Part shown: positions 28,183 to 35,500 of the stretch, piece by piece
How the letters are laid out: each line of letters begins with the position of its first letter
Numbering within the stretch: the first letter of the stretch is position 1
Assembly (NCBI GenBank): GCA_020696365.1
Contig: JAEHCM010000004.1
Span: 1-64,000, forward strand
Reading direction: 5' to 3'
DNA length: 64,000 bases
Origin: Thermoplasmata archaeon
Lineage (GTDB): Archaea; Thermoplasmatota; Thermoplasmata; UBA10834
Made by a program: the position numbers and the translations under genes
Notes under the pieces: generated by a model
Seen by the model: only the letters and a program-made list of their open reading frames with translations
The model's database searches: none
What the model was told of the DNA's origin: nothing

Positions 28183-28284
28183 CTAGTCCTCTCTTTCCAG
28201 TTTGAAGAGCTTAACACCGACAATTGACGGCCATACAGCAGTCAGGATCAGTCCGATGAAGGGCAGTATCATTGGGACATTCAT
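28183..28284 (-). CDS. Small membrane protein, 33 residues
   Basis: ATG 28284 is preceded by the strong ribosome site AAGGAGGATTCAAG. The product, MNVPMILPFIGLILTAVWPS then IVGVKLFKLERED, has one hydrophobic segment and a charged tail. It heads the ABC-exporter gene group with the ATPase start about 130 bases downstream. Not related in sequence to the 40-residue membrane peptide at 22525, but in a similar genomic position. Function unknown. Confidence 0.55.
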   Translation of the reverse strand: MNVPMILPFIGLILTAVWPSIVGVKLFKLERED

Positions 28285-28494
28285 CTTGAATCCTCCTTCT
28301 TTGGTCAACTAATCCTCTCCTACCAGCCTACCGAATCAGCGCTCATCACTCAAGTCCTCTTTCCTTTTCACACGTAAAGTTCGCAGCTTGCTAGTCAACC
28401 TATTAGCAGCCTTCGATGCCCATCTCAAAGGAGTGCGGGTCGCGTATCGTGCGCGAAGATGAGAAGGTAGGAGTTTGGCTCCGGTCAATTCTAC

Positions 28495-28512
28495 TGAGAA
28501 AAGGCCATAGGG
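28495..28512 (+). repeat. Left arm of an 18-base inverted repeat pair
   Basis: TGAGAAAAGGCCATAGGG; its exact reverse complement is at 28967-28984, about 455 bases away. Extended to the right, it shares 19 bases with 24294-24312. Confidence 0.75.
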
Positions 28513-28596
28513 GCGGGCGGAAGAGAAGGCATTTAGCCATCATTGTTGCGATCCTGCTGTGAACTTGGTTAAGAAGGTTAACATACAGGGAAAAAG

Positions 28597-28676
28597 AGAT
28601 TGAGAAGGAGTTTAGCTCGGAGCTAAAATCGCGAAATTGAAATTTAGCCAGTGTCTAAAGTATACATCCGGCTCCC
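28597..28676 (+). repeat. Variant dispersed element (subtype with AATCGCGAAATTGA core), copy a
   Basis: AGAAGGAGTTTAGCTCGG at the left end and TAGCCAGTGTC...CCGGCTCCC at the right resemble the ends of the main element, but the middle is AAATCGCGAAATTGAAATT. A second copy with this core is at 41131-41206. Confidence 0.7.
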
Positions 28677-28773
28677 TACGCCGCTAATCGCAGTCTGTTT
28701 CCCAGGATTGGCTGATCGGCAACTAGAACTGGAGCAGAAGGCGACCTAATCGGGGAAGGTCACAAAGAAAAGA

Positions 28774-28796
28774 GAAGAGGCCGGCCCGGCCTCTTC
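28774..28796. other. Perfect 11-base-arm palindrome, possible terminator or binding site
   Basis: GAAGAGGCCGG, one C, then CCGGCCTCTTC. As RNA it would form a 9-pair stem with a 5-base loop. No T-tract follows, so terminator function is uncertain. Confidence 0.6.
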
Positions 28797-28966
28797 AACA
28801 TTGAGGTTTGGTGCATTCTCCCCGAATTCCAATCCTCTCTGATTAGAAAAGAGCCAGTAAGATGAAAGTGGGGTAGATCGGATTCGGTTCTGACCCTACT
28901 GGCTAGAAATCTAATTAGCGCGCTTTGGGAATCGGGAGAATGGCCCAAACCCTTTCCCTTTTCATT

Positions 28967-28984
28967 CCCTATGGCCTTTTCTCA
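28967..28984 (-). repeat. Right arm of the 18-base inverted repeat pair
   Basis: Reverse complement of 28495-28512. The enclosed segment shows no transposase. Confidence 0.75.
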
Positions 28985-29030
28985 CGGACATGGCTGATTA
29001 AGTAATTCGGCCTGCAAACATCGATACAAA

Positions 29031-29159
29031 TCATCTGTAACGCAGGTATATGTTAAGGCATATCTCCAACACGACCAGAATACATCCAATGACAAAGACA
29101 AAGATTATTGCGCAATCCCTCAACCTCTTCAGCGGGGCCCTTCTCTCCTCCAAAATCAT
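29031..29159 (-). CDS. Hypothetical small membrane protein, 42 residues
   Basis: ATG 29159 gives MILEERRAPLKRLRDCAIIF followed by a hydrophobic helix and NIYLRYR. The frame is open further upstream into the 3' end of the C11 gene, but no better start is seen; GGAGAT lies 14 bases upstream. The topology (basic N-terminus, one helix, basic end) is plausible for a real small protein or a C-terminal remnant. Not recognised. Confidence 0.3.
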   Translation of the reverse strand: MILEERRAPLKRLRDCAIIFVFVIGCILVVLEICLNIYLRYR

Positions 29160-29346
29160 GCGACTTTCGTTGGATCTCCTGGAATAATGAGGTCTCTTGA
29201 TTTCTGCATCGGAGAAGACCTGTTCGCGGCCAGGGCCCCTCTTGATGAATCGGACAGCCCCAGCAACCTGTTCATGAAAGAATAAAAGAAAATCGGACTC
29301 GCCCCTCTCATAAGGGGCGAATCCTCGTTTGTTGCGTGCGCTGTGC

Positions 29347-30504
29347 CTAGTTGTAGTCTGCCAGGAAATCAGCCCAGCCCATATCGATGGCAAACTGCAC
29401 ATCCGCGTAGTTGGCTCCGAAGTAGCGCCATTCGCCTTTTGTTGCCCAATACAGGGTCAATCCCCTGCTATCTGGACAATCATGATTCGCGTAGATAGCG
29501 ATGACAGCGCTGTCAATCGCGGCTACCATGCCTGTGGTCGCACTCCTCAGGGCGGGGTCAGAGAACCGGCTGTCGGCCAGGAGGGTATCTCCGAGATCCG
29601 CCATGTCCACGTAATTCATCGTTCCAAACGCGATGTAGGCCTTCTTCAAAGCGTCCTTGTAGACCCGTCCATAGGCGCCGAGGTTGTCATGCATCAAACC
29701 GCACCACGTCTGGAACGTTGCCGTCGACTGACTGATGCTCAGGATATCCACTGCTGAAAGTGTGACGCTCATGGCTGATGTCTGATCGTAGTGCTCTCCA
29801 TACCCCTCCACCATATCGACTGCCACCTGCGCAGGGGTTCTTGTCGGGTCCAAGGCTGCTGAAGTCAGCATGTCATCGTAGGGAAATCCCTCCAGCGGAA
29901 CTGACTCCTCAGAGCCAACCATATAGTGGACCAGACCGGTGGTAGACGCTTCGTAGGCCACTTCGATGCTCCCCATCAGACAAGCGTCGAACGACAGAAT
30001 GTCAATGAACACACCTGCATCCTCGATTGCGGCCTTCATTTCAGGCATTCGGATTTCGTCTCCAGATGTCTGGTCATAACTGAATTCCTTCCATCCCGAA
30101 CCGTGATCTGATGCCGTAACAGACAGCTTCTCAGAGGGGTATAGGGTTGAGACTTCACTGATAAACCAACTGAAGGTAGCTCCGTCTCCAAAATTCATCT
30201 CAGGATATGTGTTGACAACCTGATAGCTGTCGCCGGAAATCTCGAGGAGTTCTGTCCCATCGGTTTCCAGACAGTCCACCATAACGGCAATTCTGATGTC
30301 CGGACTTGCTGGTATGCTCAGCAATGATGGGAGGCTCGCACTTTCCCAGTCGTCCTCAAGATCATTGTCGACGCTCATGTACACTGCAAAGGTCCATGAG
30401 ACTACAGTTTCTCCGCTTGCGTTCAGATTCACACATACCCCCGGTAGTATCAGGATAGCTGCCAAGGTTGCAACAAAACACACTCCAATCGTTCTATGTG
30501 ACAT
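29347..30504 (-). CDS. Secreted clostripain-family (C11) cysteine peptidase, copy 2
   Basis: 385 residues from ATG 30504, which has GGAGGT ten bases upstream; the longer frame to 30615 lacks this. Signal peptide MSHRTIGVCFVATLAAILIL. C11 blocks: WTFAVYMSVDNDLEDDW, His in TASDHGSGW (residue 134), Cys in LSFDACLMGSIEVAYE (residue 175). It lacks a C-terminal anchor. A TATA-like element (GATATACT on the minus strand, about 30579-30587) lies 75 bases upstream. Diverged from copies 1 and 3, closer in the catalytic core than elsewhere. Confidence 0.9.
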   Translation of the reverse strand: MSHRTIGVCFVATLAAILILPGVCVNLNASGETVVSWTFAVYMSVDNDLEDDWESASLPSLLSIPASPDIRIAVMVDCLETDGTELLEISGDSYQVVNTYPEMNFGDGATFSWFISEVSTLYPSEKLSVTASDHGSGWKEFSYDQTSGDEIRMPEMKAAIEDAGVFIDILSFDACLMGSIEVAYEASTTGLVHYMVGSEESVPLEGFPYDDMLTSAALDPTRTPAQVAVDMVEGYGEHYDQTSAMSVTLSAVDILSISQSTATFQTWCGLMHDNLGAYGRVYKDALKKAYIAFGTMNYVDMADLGDTLLADSRFSDPALRSATTGMVAAIDSAVIAIYANHDCPDSRGLTLYWATKGEWRYFGANYADVQFAIDMGWADFLADYN

Positions 30505-30578
30505 TTCCCATACCTCCAACTGGAAAGGTTCGGCATCTCGACCGCGCCTTGCCCCTCCGAAAGAGGTATGGAATTCGG

Positions 30579-30587
30579 AGTATATCA
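30579..30587 (-). promoter_or_regulatory. TATA-like box for C11 peptidase copy 2
   Basis: CTGATATACT on the minus strand about 75-83 bases before ATG 30504. Modest match. Confidence 0.35.
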
Positions 30588-30721
30588 GCGTGACCAATTT
30601 GCCTATGGCCTGCATCCATCAGGCGACTTCGCAAGAGAGATGATTATGACGACGAGTCGCTACCCTCTCAATCTCAGCAATTCGTCGCCACTTGCTCGAA
30701 GCACTGATGCCGACCAAGTAA

Positions 30722-30886
30722 GGTCTGCTGACAATTCTGCAGCCTCTGAAGGAGCCTTTCCCCTTCGAGCATTGTGATGTCTATGCGGACTGGAAACCCT
30801 CACATGTCAAGACGCTACTCGTGGCTGAATCTCCAACGGCGTCCTACCCAATAGAACACGACTCGATGTTGCTTGGCGTCGGTTGA
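30722..30886 (+). pseudogene. Gene fragment of about 54 codons, no start codon
   Basis: Open between TAA at 30719 and TGA at 30884. It encodes LQPLKEPFPFEHCDVYADWK, then PSHVKTLLVAESPTASYPIE and a short end. The string VKTLLVAESP looks like a genuine protein core (a strand followed by ESP, as in some nucleotide or glycosylase-fold proteins), but no family is assigned. No ATG/GTG/TTG in a useful position, so I treat it as a remnant. The rest of 30505-31020 shows no gene. Confidence 0.35.
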
Positions 30887-31020
30887 GAAGTTGGAGTTAG
30901 ATTAGAAATGAGAGGGCATAGTGAGTCGCACACGCGACTCATAGGATTGACAGAACCCGGAATAGGAAGGCGATACGGTTTGCGGACCGGTATACCATAA
31001 AACTCAGAAGGTAGACCCGG

Positions 31021-31184
31021 CTCAGCTCAATTCCTTGCGATAGAAGTTGCCCAGTATACCGGGTTTGCATGTCGCACAAACTGAACCTCACGTTTCACGA
31101 GGAAAGGCGATGAAAGGGTTTATATCCCGGTGCAAAAACCCTCTGATTGAGAATGAGCCAGTCATCTCAGTTCAAAGTCGGCTC
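31021..31184 (+). repeat. Dispersed element, copy 3 (full length, about 164 bp)
   Basis: Left: CTCAGCTCAATTCC, GCGATAGAAGTTGCCCAGT, GGGTTTGCATGTCGCACAAA. Middle hairpin AGGGTTT-14 bases-AAACCCT enclosing TATATCCCGGTG. Right: CTGATTGAGAATGAGCCAGT to GTCGGCTC. Lies in the 747-base gap between the C11 copy 2 start and nspC. Confidence 0.9.
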
Positions 31185-31251
31185 CCCGCACAACACTATA
31201 GGACATACCTCATCCCATGTCGCTCCTTCCGTCATGGAAGACAGGATGGAA

Positions 31252-32406
31252 TCACGATAACCGCGACTCGTAATCCTCATATCTCGGGCGGCGGACGATT
31301 TTGATGTCGTTGGATTTCGTGAGTAACGCGATTGCCGGGAGAGGTATTCCATTAAACATGTTGTTGCTCACGACTGAGTAGGACGCCATGTCGGGGAACA
31401 TGATCCTTGACCCTCGGTGCAGTGGCTGCTCGAACGAGTAGTCTCCGATGACGTCTCCAGACAAACAGCTTCGACTTGCCAATCGATACCCGTGCCCGTA
31501 TCTGCGGGGTTCGTCACCGCCTATGACGTTCGGCTTGTACGACCCGGTCAGCACGTCTTGAACGTGAGCCCAGGCAGATATGTCCAGAATGGCGATGTCA
31601 ATCTCGTTGCAGACGATATCGAGCACCGTCGCGAGCAGGATCCCTGCATTCAACGCGACGGCTTCCCCCGGCTCCATGTAGACGTCCACACCGTGCTCCG
31701 CTCTGAAATCGGAGATGATTCGGCACAGTCTGTCGATGTCGTAGTTCGGTGCGGTGATGAGCTGCCCACCGCCGAAGTTCACCCATCTCACTTGCGATAG
31801 ATGATGCCCGAACTTCTTCTCGATGACCGCGATCAGCTTCTCCAGGGAGTCGGAGTTCTGCTGACACAGGGCGTGGAAGTGGAGTCCTTCTATTCCCTCA
31901 GGAACGCTTCTGAGATCATCGGCCTTCACTCCGAAGCGGCTGTACCTCGCGCACGGGTCCCACATGTCTACGGCTACCTCGGAGTACTCGGGATTGATCC
32001 TGATGCCGCAGCTTATCCTGCGCGGGTTCGCCTCCACGAGCTGGCCAAGCCGTTCCCATTGGCCAATGGAGTTGAAGACGATGTGGTCGGAAATCTGCAG
32101 CAGCTCCTCAAACTCATGGTCGTCATATGCAGGGGCGAACACGTGTACTTCCTTCCCGAACTTCTCCTTCCCAAGTCTCGCCTCGTAAAGCCCGCTCGCG
32201 CAGGTGCCGTGCAGGTATCTGCGAATAGTGGGGAACAATTCGGGCACGGTGAAGCCCTTCAGCGCCATGAGGATCTTGCACCCTGTCTGTTCCTGAACCC
32301 TGCCAAGAATCTGGCAGTTCTCCTCGATCGCCTGTTCGTCGATAACGTAGCATGGTGATGGAACCTGGGCCAGCGCGTGTTCCTCGAATCTGCTCGTCCG
32401 CTCCAC
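31252..32406 (-). CDS. nspC: Carboxynorspermidine/carboxyspermidine decarboxylase
   Basis: PLP-dependent group IV decarboxylase that removes CO2 from carboxy(nor)spermidine in polyamine synthesis. Hallmarks: SPCYVIDEQAIEENCQILG, the PLP lysine in LMALKGF (residue 50), HGTCASGLYEARLG, GIRINPEYSEV, WDPCARYSRFGV, GLHFHALCQQ, NFGGGQLI and EPGEAVALNAG. C-terminal CLSGDVIGDYSFEQPL carries the Cys/Asp of the dimer-interface active site. 384 residues, normal length, starting at GTG 32406. The frame is open much further upstream (to 32871), but that part reads through a C11 fossil and the opposite-phase end of the next gene. No carboxynorspermidine dehydrogenase gene is nearby. Confidence 0.92.
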   Translation of the reverse strand: MERTSRFEEHALAQVPSPCYVIDEQAIEENCQILGRVQEQTGCKILMALKGFTVPELFPTIRRYLHGTCASGLYEARLGKEKFGKEVHVFAPAYDDHEFEELLQISDHIVFNSIGQWERLGQLVEANPRRISCGIRINPEYSEVAVDMWDPCARYSRFGVKADDLRSVPEGIEGLHFHALCQQNSDSLEKLIAVIEKKFGHHLSQVRWVNFGGGQLITAPNYDIDRLCRIISDFRAEHGVDVYMEPGEAVALNAGILLATVLDIVCNEIDIAILDISAWAHVQDVLTGSYKPNVIGGDEPRRYGHGYRLASRSCLSGDVIGDYSFEQPLHRGSRIMFPDMASYSVVSNNMFNGIPLPAIALLTKSNDIKIVRRPRYEDYESRLS

Positions 32407-32489
32407 GGTGGCCCATAGGCATTCCTGTCTCAAAAAGAGTTGCTGTCTTCCGCCTGATGCTTGCTGCAGGCCCTTCGTGCAAATTCTAT

Positions 32490-32520
32490 GAGCCTCTGAT
32501 TGAAAAAGGGCCAGAGGGGC
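32490..32520 (+). repeat. Fragment of the dispersed element beside the C11 fossil
   Basis: CCTCTGATTGAAAAAGGGCC resembles the element's CCCTCTGATTGAGAATGGCC, followed by AGAGGGGCGG as in the 28498 repeat. Confidence 0.5.
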
Positions 32521-32588
32521 GGATATCAGAGGTTTGTAGGTCGCATGATCGGTCTCGAGGCGGACTTGAAGGAGAGCTGAGGGGACCG
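32520..32588 (-). pseudogene. Fossil of a C11 (clostripain-like) peptidase gene
   Basis: The minus strand encodes SALLQVRLETDHATYKPLIS, matching ATLLQSRLESDYATYKPLIS of the C11 peptidase at 20720-22036. The fragment lies between the stop of the giant surface protein gene (32589) and nspC, in frame with neither as a functional unit. Only about 60-70 bases survive. Confidence 0.65.
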
Positions 32589-35500
32589 TTATTCGTCGTC
32601 GGTCCCCGGCTCTGCCTTTCCTCCGGGACGGCGCTTCCTCCGTACCGCGATGGCGACGGCTATCAGGACTATCACGGCCATGGCTGCGAGCGCGACGATG
32701 AGCCACGGTATGCCGGAGTCCGGAACTACCTCGTCCTGGAGACCCGCTATGCCGAACAGGGACAACCCTGACACATTGGCCCACAGATAACCCTCGTAGG
32801 AGACACCGAACAGCTCCACATTCGTCGTGTTCACGCCGGCGGTGTCGACGATGTCGGACAGCCGGACCCATACTCCGTCTGCGGACATGAGGAAGAGCTG
32901 CAGAGTGCTCTCGTTCAAATCCTCGGGATCGTCCCCGTCCCCGTCGCCGTTTACATCGAGGTCTGACGACCTGTAGTATATCTTGATCAGCGAGCCGGAG
33001 ACGACATCCGGCATGTCGGGGTCGAACGACTGGAGCTCGATCCGGACGTACTTGTCCATGATGACCTCGCCGGATGCCAACGCATCGGAGCCTGAAAGGC
33101 TATCCTCGACCTCGTCGTCGTACAGCTTCTCGACCTCAATCCGGAAGGTAGTCATGTTGCTGAGCTTCGTCCAGACGAACGTGTCAGTGACCCTCATCGT
33201 GTCCATCTGATCCAGAAGGAGGCATGACCTCGGGTTCAGGTAGTCCACCATCACGCTCCTCTCCGAGACGGTCATGCGCATGCTCTTGAGCACGCCCAGC
33301 ACACGGATCCAATCGGTATCGTAGGCGTGCGAGAGCATGACGATGGTCTGCGTTTCGTTCCACAACCCGTACCTGACGGCCATCCTACCGTACTCCGAAT
33401 CGAGCATCTGAACAAGAACCTCTCCGGAGTCCTCTAGTATGGAGTGTATGATGCCGCCCGCAGTGCCTTCCCCCGCTTCCGGATGGCCGACTAGCACGAT
33501 GTACCTCGCAGCGGTATCCTCTGCGAGCAACGCGTCCGGACCCACTGTCCTGACGTCGGCGCTCTGCGCGAGCTGGTTCGCGAACTCGGCCGAGCCCTCC
33601 ACATCGTCGTAACAGAGGACGACCTCGTCCTCGAGTTCGAGCAGGTAGTCGAGGTCGAGGGAGTCGGGTATACCATCACCGTCAGAGTCCGTGCTCTTCG
33701 GGTTGAGGCCGAGTTCGAGCTCTCTCGAGTCGTTCACCCCGTCGCCGTCCGTATCGTTCGACAGCGGGCTCATCAGGGACGAGATCTCGAACCCGTCCGA
33801 GAGCGTGTCTCCGTCAGAGTCCCCGGAGGTCGCGTTGGTGTTGAACAGAACCTCACGACCGTCGTCGATACCGTCGCCGTCGGTATCTGCAGAGCGAGGA
33901 TCAGCCCCGAGCTCGTACTCCTGACCGTCAAACATGGAATCCCCGTCGGTGTCTGGATTCTTAGGGTCAGAGCCAAAGCCGAGTTCCATCAGGTCGTCCA
34001 GCCCGTCTTGGTCGGTATCGGGGGCATTCGGGTCCAGGTCTAGAACGAACTCCTCGTAATCGGACAGTCCCTCGCCGTCGGTGTCCTGTAGCTTCGGGTC
34101 GCTGCCGAACTCGACCTCGGCTCCGTCCCCGAGGCCATCGCCGTCGGTATCCCAGTGCGTCAGGTTGGTCCCAAGCTTCCACTCATCCAGATCCTGAAGA
34201 CCATCCATGTCAGGATCGATCGAGCGCGGATTGGAGAGCATGGCAAACTCGTCGGGGTCGGGAATGCCGTCGGCATCTGTATCGGGCGTCATCGGCTCGC
34301 TCGTGACGTTGAACGAGGAGGCGGACTCCTCCGTCGTCACGGTTATTAGCCACCCGCCATCCTCCTCGAAATCCGTCAGGCCGTCGCTGTCGGCGTCGAG
34401 GAAGACATAATCGGGCTCGGCTTGGATCAGCTCCATGTAGTGAGAGCATCTGGTCACGTTCAGCCAGCTCGCTAGGTAGATCCGGTTCTCGCCGTCCACC
34501 GCAATGCCGTTGGCCGCGATGTAGTCCTCCTCGAAGCTGCACATCCATCTGCCGTTCGACGTCCATTTCTGTATGCGACCCGCGAAGTCCCCGCTACCGT
34601 CGATCGTGAGTATATCGCCGTTGGCGTCGAGCGTCATGCTCCTGACCCTGGCCAGGAACCCGTCCTGAGTGCCAGTCTCGCCCCACATCGTCACGAACGT
34701 GCCATCGGATTCGAACTTCTGGATCCTGTCGTTGCCCGCGTCGGAGATGTAGACATACCCATCCTCACCGACATCGATGTCCGCCTCGTTTGATCTCAGG
34801 TAGAACTGTCCAGGTCCAGTGCCATATTCTCCCCAGAAGGTCTCCTCCGATATCATCTCAGTTCCGTTCATTACGAATTTATGAACGACATCGTAGGAGT
34901 CCATGATGTACAGATAGTATGTATCGGGGTCCGGACCGTCGGGGTCCAAAGTCATTCCGAATATATCGACGTCGATCCCCACGAGATCGACACCGGGTAT
35001 CTGGCCCACGAGCGTTCCGTTCACCGCATAGATGAGAATGTTCGCGTTCACGCACGCGAACAAGAGGGTCTGGTGCTCGCCCGACACGTTCATCGACATG
35101 CACTCGAGCTCCGTTGCCCTGCCTGAGGTCGGGAACCCTCCTACCTCTGTCCCGTTCCGGTCGTATATCACGATGGCGCTGTAGTTCTCAGTGTACACGA
35201 ATCCGTCCTCGTCTACCACCACGCAGAAGGGTAAGTAGTCCGCACCTAGAGCGAAGGAATCGCTGAAATCGATATGTGTAAGATAGTAGTCCGTGATCTC
35301 GTCCTGAGTGCCGTCCCCATCGGTGTCGGCGCTCCTCGGGTTGAGTAGGCAGTAGTACTCCTCGAAGTCGTTGATCCCGTCTCCGTCAGTGTCGCTCAGA
35401 TGGGGGTCGGAATTGACCAGCCAGTAGTAAGTATCGTTCCTGTAGGTGAAATTGACCGCCCAGCCGTGATACTCGAAGAAGTCCGTGAGGCCATCCCCGT

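Larger units (their letters stand above)
28285..29030. other. Gene-free, repeat-bearing stretch
   Basis: About 750 bases without a supported gene. It holds an element relic (28597-28676), an 18-base inverted pair (28495-28512 and 28967-28984) and a long palindrome (28774-28796). The minus-strand frame at 28760-28948 has no ribosome site and crosses the palindrome. Confidence 0.6.

Noticed and set aside
28760-28948. 62-codon minus-strand gene
   Set aside because: No ribosome site, crosses the 23-base palindrome, and has no protein-like features.
31090-31150. C/D-box guide RNA inside the dispersed element (GCGATGA ... CTGA)
   Set aside because: A C-like and a D-like box are present but no internal C'/D' boxes and no k-turn partner sequences; the match is weak and lost in copy 7.
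32407-32871. N-terminal extension of nspC to 539 residues
   Set aside because: The extension reads through a C11 fossil and the antisense or other-phase end of the giant gene; the decarboxylase fold starts just after GTG 32406.
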